A DNA stretch of 64,000 nucleotides, taken from positions 4,998,501-5,062,500 of the forward strand of contig NZ_CP150919.1 of NCBI RefSeq assembly GCF_039909015.1, written 5' to 3'. Made by a program: the position numbers and the translations under genes. Below, piece by piece: positions 53,693 through 62,881 of this stretch (positions are counted from its first letter, which is position 1; each line of letters starts with the position of its first letter). Below the pieces are notes generated by a model. That model did no database searches and was not told where the DNA came from. It worked only from the letters and a program-made list of their open reading frames with translations. Origin of the DNA: Pseudomonas grandcourensis. Its GTDB lineage: Bacteria > Pseudomonadota > Gammaproteobacteria > Pseudomonadales > Pseudomonadaceae.

Positions 53693-54579
53693 GCCTTGTG
53701 CTCCAACAGTTTCAGCCCGACCCAATAACGAGCAAATTGATAGGCGCAACGCCCATTGCGATTGCCTCGACCGGTGGCCCAGCGTACCGCCAGGATGTCC
53801 AGTTCTTCGGTGCGCTGCCAGGCCAGTCCGGCCTTGCCGGCCAACTGGCCGATCCAGTGTTCGACGACGTCGAGGAAGTGTTCCTGGGTAAACGGATAGA
53901 ACGACAGCCACAAACCGAAACGGTCCGACAGCGCGATCTTGTCTTCCACCGCCTCGCTCGGATGCAGTTCGCCGTCGACCCGTTTCCAGTTTTCGTTGTC
54001 ACTTTCCTTTTCCGGTACCAGGTGGCGACGGTTGGAGGTGGCGTACAGCAAAACGTTGTCCGGCGCCTGTTCCAGTGAGCCATCGAGAACGCTCTTGAGC
54101 ACCCGGTAATCCCCCTCGCCCGACTCGAACGAAAGGTCATCGCAAAACAGCACGAAACGCTGAGGCAGTTTGCCGATCTGTTCGACCACTCGCGGCAGGT
54201 CTGCAAGGTGATCACGCTCAATCTCGATCAAGCGCAAACCGGCTTGAGCGTGCTCAGCCAGCAAGGCGCGCACCAGCGACGACTTGCCGGTGCCGCGCGA
54301 ACCCCACAGCAAGGCGTGGTTGGCCGGCATGCCGTCGAGGAACTGTCGGGTATTGCGCCCAAGCTGCTCGACTTGCCGGTCGACGCCGATCAGGTCTGAC
54401 AAACGCATGTCGAGGCTGACCTCCAGCGGCATCAGATAACCGCCGCGCGACTCACGCTGCCAGCGCGCGGCCAGGCATTGCGTCCAGTCGATGGCGGGGC
54501 GGGGGGCCGGCAGCAACGGCTCGATACGGGCCAGAACGGCATCGGCGCGTTCAAGAAAAGCATTCAATCGGGAATCCAC
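53689..54579 (-). CDS. DUF815-family AAA ATPase
   Basis: A 296-residue P-loop protein. Walker A WGSRGTGKSSLVRAL lies near 95, Walker B VLFCDDLSFE near 145, and LYATSNRRHLVPE is the sensor-like stretch; together these define DUF815. The function is poorly known. The GTG start at 54579 has GAGGAG upstream. Translational coupling with the fRMsr gene suggests co-expression but not a shared reaction. Confidence 0.9.
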   Translation of the reverse strand: MDSRLNAFLERADAVLARIEPLLPAPRPAIDWTQCLAARWQRESRGGYLMPLEVSLDMRLSDLIGVDRQVEQLGRNTRQFLDGMPANHALLWGSRGTGKSSLVRALLAEHAQAGLRLIEIERDHLADLPRVVEQIGKLPQRFVLFCDDLSFESGEGDYRVLKSVLDGSLEQAPDNVLLYATSNRRHLVPEKESDNENWKRVDGELHPSEAVEDKIALSDRFGLWLSFYPFTQEHFLDVVEHWIGQLAGKAGLAWQRTEELDILAVRWATGRGNRNGRCAYQFARYWVGLKLLEHKA

Positions 54580-54702
54580 GACTTCTCCTCAGGCACGTTC
54601 ACAGTAATGATGGTGATACAGCGACGAAACACAGCGTCACACAAGCGGCTGCCCCCGCAGTACAGGCCTCGCGAGAACATCAGCAGGCAGGCATGATCGG
54701 CT

Positions 54703-57066
54703 ATGCTTGAGCAGCGAAAGGAAACCGAAGTGGTTCACCCCCTCATGGACATCAAATTCACCAACCGGCTGTCATTCAAGCAAGCCCGGCTCACCGTGCT
54801 GGTCGGTTTCATTCTGGGCACGCTGCTCAGCCTGCTGCAAATAGGCATCGATTATGCCAGTGAAGACGCCTCCATCAATCGTGAAATCCTTTCATTGCTG
54901 GAAATCAGCCACAACCCGGCCTCGCGAATCGCCTACAACATCGACGCCGAACTCGCCAAGGAACTGACCCTGGGCCTGCTGCGCTCGCCGGCGATCATCG
55001 GCGCGAAACTGACCGACAACAACGGCACCGTGCTGGCCAACGTCAAGCGACCCGGTGTGGAAAACGGTTACAGGATGCTCAGTGACTTCCTGTTCGGCGC
55101 CAACCGACAGTTCGAAGACCGGCTTTACCTGGATCATATGCCCAACGAATCCCTGGGTACGCTGCGGCTGAACGTCGACACTTACGCCTTCGGCGACCGG
55201 TTCCTGCGCCGGGCCGAAGTGACCCTGCTCAATGGCTTCGCCCGCAGCCTGCTGCTGTCCGGCATCCTGCTGGCACTGTTCTATGTGATGCTGACCAAAC
55301 CCTTGGTGCGGGTCATCCGTGAACTCAGCGGTCGCGACCCGAGCAGCACCGAATCGACCTCACTGGAGTGTCCCACCGGGCACGCCAACGATGAGATCGG
55401 CGTGCTGGTCAAGGTTGCCAACCAGCAGTTCAAGAACATCGCCACTGAAATCCAGCAGCGGCGCAATGCGGAAAATCGCCTGACCGAATATCTCGGCCAA
55501 CTGGAAAACATCGTCTCGGCCCGCACTGCCGAACTCAAGGCGATCAACGCCCGGCTGAGCCAATCCAACGAGGAACTGGAAGCCGCCCGCAGTACCGCCC
55601 TCGACATGGCCGAAGCCCGCTCGGTGTTCCTGGCCAACATGAGCCATGAAATTCGCACACCGCTCAATGGCTTGCTCGGGATGATCGCGCTGTCCCTTGA
55701 CGGGCCGTTGAATGCCGAACAACAGCAACAACTGTCGATCGCCCATGACTCGGGCAAAGTGCTGGTGGAATTGCTCAACGATATTCTCGATCTGTCGAAG
55801 TTCGATGCCGGCCAACTCGAACTCGAACACATCCCCTTCGATCTGGGTTCGCTGATCGAAGACACCGCTAACCTGTTGTCGCAGAACGCCGCCCCCAGCG
55901 TCGAACTGACCTGCCTGATCGATCCGCATTTCCCGGCACTGGTGCTCGGCGATCCGACCCGGGTGCGGCAGATCGTCAGTAACCTGCTGTCCAACGCCCT
56001 CAAGTTCACCCGTTTCGGGCGGGTCGACGTGCGCCTGTCGACGTTCGGTGACGGCGTCAGGATCGAAGTGTGCGACACCGGCATCGGCATCCCTCAGGAT
56101 GCCCAGGTCAAGATCCTCCAGCCTTTTACCCAGGCCGGCGCCGGTATTACCCGTCAGTTTGGCGGCACCGGGCTGGGCCTGGCCCTGACCTACAACCTTT
56201 GCGAAGCCATGCAGGGGCGCCTGACGATCAGCTCCGAGCCGGGGTTTGGCAGCCAGTTCTGCGCGGACTTGCCATTGCCCAGCCATACCCGTGCAATGCC
56301 TGTTGTTTCGCTCAAAGGCAAAGTCATTGCCATCACGGCCGCCAGCAGTGGTCTGGGGGAACTGTTGAACAGCCTGTTGCCTGTCTGGGGGCTGGAATAT
56401 GAACGGCGTTCCATGGATGACCCACTGTTTGGCCTGACAGCCGACGTGCTCATCACCGACTGCCCCGAATGCCTGTTCAGTTTGCGCCCCACCCTCAGCG
56501 CGCCGATCCTGCTGATTACCGCGTATGGCAACTTCATGCCCAGCGAAGAGGCAAGCGCCCTCGCCCCCCTGCAACAACAGGCCCGCCCCTTGGCCCGCAG
56601 TACGCTGCTTCAGACGTTGCAGCGGATCCTGCAACCGCAAACCCACTCGATCAATGAGGCCCGGCTCGACACGCAATGCCCTCAACGCCGCGGGAGCGTG
56701 CTGTTGGTGGAAGACAATCCGGTCAACCAGTTGGTGGCCAAGGGTATGCTCGGCAAACTCGGCTGCGAGGTCACCACCGCGGCTCATGGTGGCGAGGCGC
56801 TGGATCAACTCGAGCAACGGGATTTCGACCTGGTGCTGATGGACTGCAACATGCCGGTGATGGACGGCTATGAAGCCAGCCGGCAAATCCGCCGCAGCGG
56901 ACGCTGGCCCGAACTGCCCATCGTCGCCCTGACGGCCAACGCCATGTCGGAGGAGCGTGAGCGCTGTCGTGCCGCAGGCATGAGCGACTACCTGGCCAAA
57001 CCCTTCCGGCGCGAAGAACTGGCCGCCCTGCTGGACCTGTGGATCCCCGCTACGACAGCGCCTTGA
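54703..57066 (+). CDS. sagS: hybrid sensor histidine kinase SagS
   Basis: A 787-residue hybrid kinase, nearly the size of P. aeruginosa SagS (PA2824), and in the same setting beside ospR and gpx. TM1 is at about 29-50, a small periplasmic domain to 180, and TM2 near 183-203. A HAMP-like linker and coiled coil precede HisKA with FLANMSHEIRTPLNG near 309, the ATPase domain (SNALKFTRFG, GGTGLGLALT) to about 520, and one receiver (VLLVEDNPVNQ, LMDCNMPVMDGYE) at 666-785. A degenerate receiver-like stretch may lie between. SagS governs the switch to surface growth through HptB and BfiS. A GTG at 54730 preceded by AAGGA may be the true start. The 3' end overlaps ospR tail to tail by 17 bases. Confidence 0.88.
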   Translation: MLEQRKETEVVHPLMDIKFTNRLSFKQARLTVLVGFILGTLLSLLQIGIDYASEDASINREILSLLEISHNPASRIAYNIDAELAKELTLGLLRSPAIIGAKLTDNNGTVLANVKRPGVENGYRMLSDFLFGANRQFEDRLYLDHMPNESLGTLRLNVDTYAFGDRFLRRAEVTLLNGFARSLLLSGILLALFYVMLTKPLVRVIRELSGRDPSSTESTSLECPTGHANDEIGVLVKVANQQFKNIATEIQQRRNAENRLTEYLGQLENIVSARTAELKAINARLSQSNEELEAARSTALDMAEARSVFLANMSHEIRTPLNGLLGMIALSLDGPLNAEQQQQLSIAHDSGKVLVELLNDILDLSKFDAGQLELEHIPFDLGSLIEDTANLLSQNAAPSVELTCLIDPHFPALVLGDPTRVRQIVSNLLSNALKFTRFGRVDVRLSTFGDGVRIEVCDTGIGIPQDAQVKILQPFTQAGAGITRQFGGTGLGLALTYNLCEAMQGRLTISSEPGFGSQFCADLPLPSHTRAMPVVSLKGKVIAITAASSGLGELLNSLLPVWGLEYERRSMDDPLFGLTADVLITDCPECLFSLRPTLSAPILLITAYGNFMPSEEASALAPLQQQARPLARSTLLQTLQRILQPQTHSINEARLDTQCPQRRGSVLLVEDNPVNQLVAKGMLGKLGCEVTTAAHGGEALDQLEQRDFDLVLMDCNMPVMDGYEASRQIRRSGRWPELPIVALTANAMSEERERCRAAGMSDYLAKPFRREELAALLDLWIPATTAP

Positions 57067-57511
57067 ACTGCCCCAACAGGTGATCGAGGCCATCGCGCAA
57101 TTCGTTGAGACGATTGAGATCGACCCCGCTGTCGCACAACAGCCGCGCCTTGAGTGGTCCGACCTGGTCGCGCAAGGCCGTGCCGGCTGGCGACAGGCTC
57201 AGGTGCACTTCACGCTCATCGCGTGCCGAACGCTGACGCTGCACCAGTTGCAGTTGCTCCAGGCGCTTGAGCAAGGGTGTCAGCGTGCCGGAATCCAGGG
57301 CCAGACGCTCGCCCAATGCCTTGACGGTCGGTTGCTCCGGGGCCGCTTCCTGCCACTCCCACAACACCAGCATCGCCAGGTACTGAGGGTAAGTCAGGCC
57401 CAACTGATCGAGCATTGGCTTGTAGGCACGAATCACTGCCCGGGAAGCCGCGTACAGCTTGAAACACAACTGACTGTCGAGCTTCAGGGAATCGACTGAC
57501 AAGGTATTCAT
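57050..57511 (-). CDS. ospR: MarR/OhrR-family redox regulator OspR
   Basis: A 153-residue MarR-type repressor starting at ATG 57511, which overlaps the gpx stop (ATGA). SQLCFKLYAASRAVIRAYKP carries the reactive N-terminal Cys (residue 16) of OhrR-type sensors. LALDSGTLTPLLKRLEQLQLV is the winged helix-turn-helix, and RQRSARDEREVHLSLSPAG the wing. A second Cys lies in LLCDSG. OspR in P. aeruginosa senses oxidative stress and controls the adjacent glutathione peroxidase gene. Here gpx and ospR form one operon. Confidence 0.9.
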   Translation of the reverse strand: MNTLSVDSLKLDSQLCFKLYAASRAVIRAYKPMLDQLGLTYPQYLAMLVLWEWQEAAPEQPTVKALGERLALDSGTLTPLLKRLEQLQLVQRQRSARDEREVHLSLSPAGTALRDQVGPLKARLLCDSGVDLNRLNELRDGLDHLLGQFKALS

Positions 57512-57993
57512 TTGAGCAAGGCTTCGATCTCGCGGGTCAGGTCCTGCGGCTTGGTCGCCGGAGCGAAGCGCTTGACCAGTTGCCCGTCCTTGCCGATCAG
57601 GAACTTGGTGAAATTCCACTTGATGCCCTGGGAACCCAGCACCCCCGGTGCGCGCTTTTTCAATTGCACGAACAGCGGATGGGCTTCGGCACCATTGACG
57701 TCGATCTTTTTGAACAGCGGGAAGCTGACACCGAAGTTCAGCTCGCAGAATTCGGAGATCGCCCCTTCATTGCCCGGCTCTTGCTTGCCGAACTGGTTGC
57801 AGGGAAACCCTAGCACCACCAGGCCCTGGTCCTTGTAGGTCTGCCACAGCTCTTCCAGGCCTTTGTACTGCGGAGTGAAACCGCACTTGCTCGCTGTATT
57901 GACCACCAGCACGGCCTTGCCGGCGAAATCCGCCAGGGTCTTTTGCTCTCCCTTGATGGTGGTGCAAGGGATGCTCAGCAGGTTATCGCTCAT
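57508..57993 (-). CDS. glutathione peroxidase-like thiol peroxidase
   Basis: A 161-residue peroxidase. The peroxidatic Cys lies in VNTASKCGFTPQY (residue 37), the Gln in FPCNQFGKQEPG, and Trp-Asn in KWNFTKFLIG, completing the catalytic tetrad. It lacks selenocysteine, so thioredoxin or glutathione would be the reductant. It corresponds to PA2826. The short AT-rich region 57994-58080 upstream should hold the OspR-controlled promoter. Confidence 0.95.
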   Translation of the reverse strand: MSDNLLSIPCTTIKGEQKTLADFAGKAVLVVNTASKCGFTPQYKGLEELWQTYKDQGLVVLGFPCNQFGKQEPGNEGAISEFCELNFGVSFPLFKKIDVNGAEAHPLFVQLKKRAPGVLGSQGIKWNFTKFLIGKDGQLVKRFAPATKPQDLTREIEALLK

Positions 57994-58095
57994 CTTTGAG
58001 TTTCCGAGTGAATGGAAGAAAAAACAAAATAGCGAGCAATTGAATTGCGTGCAATTTAAATATCGGGAAAGCGATCATCGGATCGCTTCGTGGGC

Positions 58096-58494
58096 TTACT
58101 CGCGAGGCACCAGGCTCAGGCACACCGAATTGATGCAGTAACGCAGGCCTGTCGGCGGCGGGCCATCAGGGAATACGTGCCCCAGGTGCGCGTCGCACTT
58201 GGCGCAGACCACTTCGGTGCGGATCATGCCGTGGCTGACATCACGTATTTCGGTCATGGCGCTGTCGCCGATCGGCGCGTAGAAACTTGGCCAGCCGCAG
58301 CCGGAGTCGAACTTGGTTCCCGAGTCGAATAGCGGTTCGCTACAGCAGATGCAGTGGTAGACACCGTCGGTCTTGGTGGCGTTGTATTTGCCGGAAAACG
58401 GACGCTCGGTGCCTTTAAGGCGGCACACGTTGTACTGCTCCGGGTCGAGCATCGCCTTCCATTCTTCCAGGGTTTTTTCCAACTTTTCCATCAT
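58096..58494 (-). CDS. msrB: peptide-methionine (R)-S-oxide reductase
   Basis: 132 residues from ATG 58494, with GAGG just upstream; ATG 58491 is as likely. Two CxxC zinc pairs (CICC and CAKC), the block [11 protein letters not shown], and the catalytic Cys in [12 protein letters not shown] are all present. It reduces Met-R-sulfoxide in proteins. It is divergent from alaA. It is the third sulfoxide- or peroxide-repair gene within 5 kb. Confidence 0.96.
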   Translation of the reverse strand: MMEKLEKTLEEWKAMLDPEQYNVCRLKGTERPFSGKYNATKTDGVYHCICCSEPLFDSGTKFDSGCGWPSFYAPIGDSAMTEIRDVSHGMIRTEVVCAKCDAHLGHVFPDGPPPTGLRYCINSVCLSLVPRE

Positions 58495-58717
58495 CACACC
58501 TCAGCGGCTGAAAAAGCCCGATCTGTACCTTTTCCACGGATCGGGCGGCACGTATGATTGCGCCTCGTCAAACGCCAGTCTGGCAGCCAGACCACGCGCA
58601 TTCAAACGGAAATATGGGTGCTGCATCTCAAGGCGTCAGGCCTGTGTGAATACGCAGGATTCCCAGCACGGTTGCCCAAACGCCGTCTGGATCGTTCATT
58701 TTCGGGAACACATCGCC

Positions 58718-59929
58718 ATGCAGGTCAGCAAATCGAACAAGCTCGCCAACGTCTGCTACGACATTCGCGGCCCGGTGCTCAAGCACGCCAAGCGCCTGGA
58801 AGAGGAAGGCCATCGCATCCTCAAGCTGAACATCGGCAACCCGGCGCCCTTTGGTTTCGAAGCACCGGATGAAATCCTCCAGGACGTGATCCGCAACCTG
58901 CCGACCGCCCAGGGCTACAGCGATTCCAAGGGCCTGTTCAGTGCGCGCAAGGCCGTGATGCAGTACTACCAGCAAAAGCAGGTGGAAGGCGTCGGCATTG
59001 AAGACATCTACCTGGGCAACGGCGTTTCCGAACTGATCGTGATGTCGATGCAGGCCCTGCTCAACAATGGCGACGAAGTGCTGGTGCCGGCGCCGGACTA
59101 TCCATTGTGGACCGCAGCCGTGAGCCTGTCCGGCGGCAATCCGGTGCATTACCTGTGCGACGAGCAAGCCAACTGGTGGCCGGACCTGGCCGACATCAAG
59201 GCCAAGATCACCCCGAACACCAAGGCCCTAGTGATCATCAACCCGAACAACCCGACCGGCGCGGTGTATTCGAAGGAAGTGCTGCTGGGCATGCTGGAAC
59301 TGGCCCGCCAGCACAATCTGGTGGTGTTCTCCGACGAGATCTACGACAAGATCCTCTACGACGACGCCGTGCACATCTGCACCGCCTCCCTGGCGCCGGA
59401 CCTGCTGTGCCTGACCTTCAACGGTCTGTCCAAGTCCTATCGCGTGGCCGGTTTCCGTTCCGGCTGGATCGCCATTTCCGGCCCGAAACACCACGCCCAG
59501 AGCTATATCGAAGGCATCGACATGCTGGCGAACATGCGCCTGTGCGCCAACGTGCCGAGCCAGCATGCGATCCAGACCGCCCTGGGTGGCTATCAGAGCA
59601 TCAATGACCTGGTGCTGCCCCAGGGCCGCCTGCTGGAGCAACGCAACCGCACTTGGGAGTTGCTCAACGACATTCCGGGCGTGAGCTGCGTCAAGCCGAT
59701 GGGTGCGCTGTATGCATTCCCGCGAATCGACCCCAAGGTCTGCCCGATCCATAACGACGAAAAATTCGTTCTCGACCTGCTGCTCTCCGAGAAGTTGCTG
59801 GTGGTTCAAGGCACCGCGTTCAACTGGCCATGGCCAGACCACTTCCGCGTCGTGACCCTGCCCCGTGTCGATGACCTGGAGATGGCCATCGGACGCATCG
59901 GCGGCTTCCTCAAGTCCTACCGCCAGTAA
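58718..59929 (+). CDS. alaA: glutamate--pyruvate aminotransferase AlaA
   Basis: A 403-residue class I/II aminotransferase from ATG 58718, the family length. LNIGNPAPFGFEAPDEIL is the N-terminal signature, INPNNPTGAVYSKEVL the PLP-binding block, and NGLSKSYRVAGFRSGW contains the PLP Lys. It forms L-alanine from pyruvate and glutamate. Longer frames to 58373 run into msrB and can be set aside. It corresponds to PA2828 in the conserved gene order. Confidence 0.94.
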   Translation: MQVSKSNKLANVCYDIRGPVLKHAKRLEEEGHRILKLNIGNPAPFGFEAPDEILQDVIRNLPTAQGYSDSKGLFSARKAVMQYYQQKQVEGVGIEDIYLGNGVSELIVMSMQALLNNGDEVLVPAPDYPLWTAAVSLSGGNPVHYLCDEQANWWPDLADIKAKITPNTKALVIINPNNPTGAVYSKEVLLGMLELARQHNLVVFSDEIYDKILYDDAVHICTASLAPDLLCLTFNGLSKSYRVAGFRSGWIAISGPKHHAQSYIEGIDMLANMRLCANVPSQHAIQTALGGYQSINDLVLPQGRLLEQRNRTWELLNDIPGVSCVKPMGALYAFPRIDPKVCPIHNDEKFVLDLLLSEKLLVVQGTAFNWPWPDHFRVVTLPRVDDLEMAIGRIGGFLKSYRQ

Positions 59930-60246
59930 GCGATCTGTCACTGTGCGACGCTCCTGCACGTCGCACGGTGATTCATCCGGCAACATTTGTTTGCATGGCG
60001 CCACTGGCAGTTGCTTTGTGCACTGCCGGACAGCGCCTTGCCTGCTCGCGCCTAACAAAGGCGGGGGTCTTCGACATGAATTGACTGACAAACACTTCCC
60101 GCACACTTGTCGGAAATGCCCTGCAAGCAGCTAGACTATTGCCGTAGGACACAGTTTGAAATAGTCACCCGGTTGAATACCCCGGTGCAGCACCTTATAT
60201 ACCCCGCAGTACGCTACATCTTTAGCTTGAGGAGATTTCTACAACC
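59930..60246. other. alaA-htpX intergenic region
   Basis: No gene is seen in these 317 bases. The right part holds a good vegetative promoter (60173-60201) and the GAGGAG ribosome binding site of htpX. Confidence 0.5.
60173..60201 (+). promoter_or_regulatory. putative sigma-70 promoter of htpX
   Basis: TTGAAT at 60173-60178 and TATATA at 60196-60201 are spaced by 17 bases, 45 bases before the htpX start. No clear heat-shock consensus (CTTGAA-N13-CCCCAT) is present. Confidence 0.5.
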
Positions 60247-61137
60247 ATGATGCGCATCCTGCTGTTCTTGGCCACTAACCTGGCGGTCGTGCTGATTGCC
60301 AGCATCACCCTGAGCCTTTTCGGCTTCAACGGGTTCATGGCGGCCAATGGGGTTGACCTCAACCTCAATCAGCTGCTGATCTTCTGTGCGGTCTTTGGTT
60401 TCGCCGGCTCGCTGTTTTCGCTGTTCATCTCCAAGTGGATGGCGAAGATGAGCACCAGCACCCAGATCATCACCCAGCCACGCACCCGTCACGAGCAATG
60501 GCTGCTGCAAACCGTCGAGCAACTGTCCCGCGAAGCCGGGATCAAGATGCCCGAAGTCGGTATCTTCCCGGCCTACGAGGCGAACGCCTTCGCCACCGGC
60601 TGGAACAAGAACGACGCATTGGTCGCGGTCAGCCAGGGCTTGCTCGAGCGCTTCTCGCCGGATGAAGTGAAAGCCGTCCTGGCCCATGAAATCGGCCACG
60701 TCGCCAATGGCGACATGGTTACCCTGGCGTTGATCCAGGGTGTGGTGAACACCTTCGTGATGTTCTTCGCACGGATCATCGGCAATTTCGTCGACAAGGT
60801 GATCTTCAAGAACGAAGAAGGCCAGGGCATTGCCTACTACGTGGCAACCATCTTCGCCGAACTGGTTCTGGGCATCCTGGCCAGCGCCATCGTCATGTGG
60901 TTCTCGCGCAAGCGCGAATTCCGTGCCGACGAAGCCGGTGCAAACCTGGCCGGCACCGCCGCGATGATTGGCGCCCTGCAACGCCTGCGGGCGGAACAAG
61001 GGCTGCCGGTACACATGCCCGACACCCTGAATGCCTTCGGCATCAACGGTGGCATCAAGCAAGGGTTCGCTCGCATGTTCATGAGCCACCCGCCTCTGGA
61101 AGAGCGTATCGACGCTCTGGCTCGTCGCCGGGGCTGA
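60247..61137 (+). CDS. htpX: membrane zinc metalloprotease HtpX
   Basis: A 296-residue M48B protease. Two N-terminal membrane helices (about 4-24 and 35-55) are followed by the zinc motif [14 protein letters not shown] near 140, two more hydrophobic segments (160-215), and [14 protein letters not shown] with the third zinc ligand. It degrades misfolded inner-membrane proteins together with FtsH. Start ATG 60247 has GAGGAG upstream. A strong terminator follows its stop. Confidence 0.96.
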   Translation: MMRILLFLATNLAVVLIASITLSLFGFNGFMAANGVDLNLNQLLIFCAVFGFAGSLFSLFISKWMAKMSTSTQIITQPRTRHEQWLLQTVEQLSREAGIKMPEVGIFPAYEANAFATGWNKNDALVAVSQGLLERFSPDEVKAVLAHEIGHVANGDMVTLALIQGVVNTFVMFFARIIGNFVDKVIFKNEEGQGIAYYVATIFAELVLGILASAIVMWFSRKREFRADEAGANLAGTAAMIGALQRLRAEQGLPVHMPDTLNAFGINGGIKQGFARMFMSHPPLEERIDALARRRG

Positions 61138-61158
61138 TACACGCCACAGCAAAGCAAA

Positions 61159-61187
61159 AGGCCCGCAGCGATGCGGGCCTTTTTTTA
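61159..61187 (+). terminator. intrinsic terminator after htpX
   Basis: AGGCCCGCA, a GCGA loop and TGCGGGCCT are followed by seven Ts. A textbook rho-independent terminator 20 bases after the htpX stop. Confidence 0.92.
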
Positions 61188-61251
61188 TCTACAGATTGGC
61201 GCGGCGCTCATTCCGGCCTCATCGCGAGCAGGCCAGTAAAGCTACCCACTA

Positions 61252-61908
61252 TTACCGACTGGAAACCCGATATACCCGCTCCTCCAGCCGCGTAACGCCC
61301 GCCTCCAGAAACTTCCCGCTCTCGCTCAACACATCCTGATCTTCCAGGATCTTCAGCGCCCACGAGTCCCCGAACAGCCGCCGCACCTCATCATCGAGTA
61401 CGGCAAACGGCGGGCCGGGCATTTGCGCCTGGTCATAGTCCAGGGTAATCAACAGGCCAAGGGACTCCTTCGGCAGTATCCGCTTCAAATGGGCCGCGTA
61501 GCGCTCGCGCATTTCCGTCGGCAGCGCGATCAACGCCGCGCGATCATAAAGCGCGGAACAATCGGCAACATCGCCTGCCGTCAGTTCGAAGAAATCGCCG
61601 CACCACAGCTCGATGGAACCTGCCCGATAAACCTTGAACGGCCCCTGCTCGCTGACGGCCGGATCAAAGCCATGTTCGCTGAAAAACTCCTCGACGGCTT
61701 TTTCCGACAGCTCGACTCCCAGGACCTCATGGCCTTGATGGGCGAGCCATAGCAAATCCAGGCTTTTTCCACATAACGGCACCAACACGCGTGCGCCTTC
61801 TTCAAGGCTTAGCGCTGGCCAGAACCGCTTCAGATGAGGGTTCACCTGCGGCAGGTGAAAGCCGATCTGGTTCGCCGCCCATTTTTTGTGCCAAAACTCC
61901 GGCTGCAT
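61252..61908 (-). CDS. tpm: thiopurine S-methyltransferase
   Basis: A 218-residue SAM-dependent methyltransferase from ATG 61908 ([10 protein letters not shown]), the family start; an upstream start at 61932 adds eight unlikely residues. [18 protein letters not shown] and [14 protein letters not shown] are the SAM-binding motifs. Bacterial Tpm methylates thiopurines and can detoxify selenium and tellurium oxyanions. It corresponds to PA2832 in the conserved gene order. Confidence 0.94.
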   Translation of the reverse strand: MQPEFWHKKWAANQIGFHLPQVNPHLKRFWPALSLEEGARVLVPLCGKSLDLLWLAHQGHEVLGVELSEKAVEEFFSEHGFDPAVSEQGPFKVYRAGSIELWCGDFFELTAGDVADCSALYDRAALIALPTEMRERYAAHLKRILPKESLGLLITLDYDQAQMPGPPFAVLDDEVRRLFGDSWALKILEDQDVLSESGKFLEAGVTRLEERVYRVSSR

Positions 61909-62010
61909 AAATAACCCCGAAAATTCGATCAAAACACCCTAAAACTTATATTAGATTTAGATTAATGATCTGACTGAAGATGTTGCATCTTAACTCTCAG
62001 GAGCTCGTTC

Positions 62011-62778
62011 ATGTTCCCCAGCCTGTATATATCCCACGGCTCCCCCATGCTCGCCCTGAATCCCGGTGCCAGCGGGCCGGCACTCGCCCGCCTGGCCGCC
62101 GAGATACCGAAGCCAAAAGCCATCGTGATTGTTTCCGCGCACTGGGAAAGCAATGAGCTGCTGGTCAGCGGCAATCCACAACCGGAAACCTGGCATGACT
62201 TCGGTGGCTTTCCCAAAGCCCTGTTCGAAGTCCAGTACCCGGCTCCCGGCGACCCACGACTCGCCGCCGAGGTTGCCGGGTTATTGAAAAGCGCTGGCCT
62301 TGCTGCACGTATCGACAGCAATCGGCCTTTCGACCATGGCGTCTGGGTGCCGTTATCGCTGATGTATCCGCAGGCAGACATCCCGATTGTCCAGGTTTCG
62401 CTGCCCTCCCGTGATGGCCCCGCCCTGCAGACCCGCGTTGGCCAGGCGCTGGCCAGCCTGCGTGAACAAGGCGTGCTGCTGATCGGCTCCGGCAGCATCA
62501 CTCACAATCTGCGGGAACTGGACTGGCATGCCGGCCCGGAGAGTGTTGAACCCTGGGCCCAGGCATTTCGCGACTGGATGATCGACAAACTCGCCGCGAA
62601 CGACGAAGCCGCATTGCACGACTATCGTGCGCAGGCGCCAAACGCTGTACGCAATCATCCGAGTGATGAGCACTTGTTGCCGTTGTACTTTGCCCGAGCT
62701 GCCGGGGGGCAGTTCAGCGTTGCTCACCAAGGGTTCACCATGGGTGCGCTGGGCATGGACATTTACCGCTTCGACTGA
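62011..62778 (+). CDS. class III extradiol dioxygenase, DODA/YgiD type
   Basis: A 255-residue protein. SLYISHGSPMLAL at the start holds the first metal His, VIVSAHWES the second, and PFDHGVWVPL and SGSITHNLRELDW the other family histidines. Enzymes of this group open catechol rings such as DOPA; the physiological substrate in Pseudomonas is uncertain. Start ATG 62011 has AGGAG eight bases upstream. It is convergent with the helicase gene, with a two-way terminator between. Confidence 0.9.
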   Translation: MFPSLYISHGSPMLALNPGASGPALARLAAEIPKPKAIVIVSAHWESNELLVSGNPQPETWHDFGGFPKALFEVQYPAPGDPRLAAEVAGLLKSAGLAARIDSNRPFDHGVWVPLSLMYPQADIPIVQVSLPSRDGPALQTRVGQALASLREQGVLLIGSGSITHNLRELDWHAGPESVEPWAQAFRDWMIDKLAANDEAALHDYRAQAPNAVRNHPSDEHLLPLYFARAAGGQFSVAHQGFTMGALGMDIYRFD

Positions 62779-62822
62779 CAGACCGCGACACAAATCAATC
62801 ATCGACCACAAAACAGCAGGCA

Positions 62823-62852
62823 AAAAAATCCCCGAACCAGTCGGGGATTTTT
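62823..62852. terminator. bidirectional terminator
   Basis: AAAAATCCCCGA, an ACCAG loop and TCGGGGATTTTT form a perfect stem with A and T tracts on either side, between two convergent genes. It can end transcription from both. Confidence 0.9.
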
Positions 62853-62881
62853 CATGTTCGATCAATCAGCCCGAGAGCGGA

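Noticed and set aside
60150..60201. Heat-shock (sigma-32) promoter of htpX
   Set aside because: TTGAAA and CCCC elements occur, but with spacing of 18 in place of about 13-14; a sigma-70 promoter fits better.
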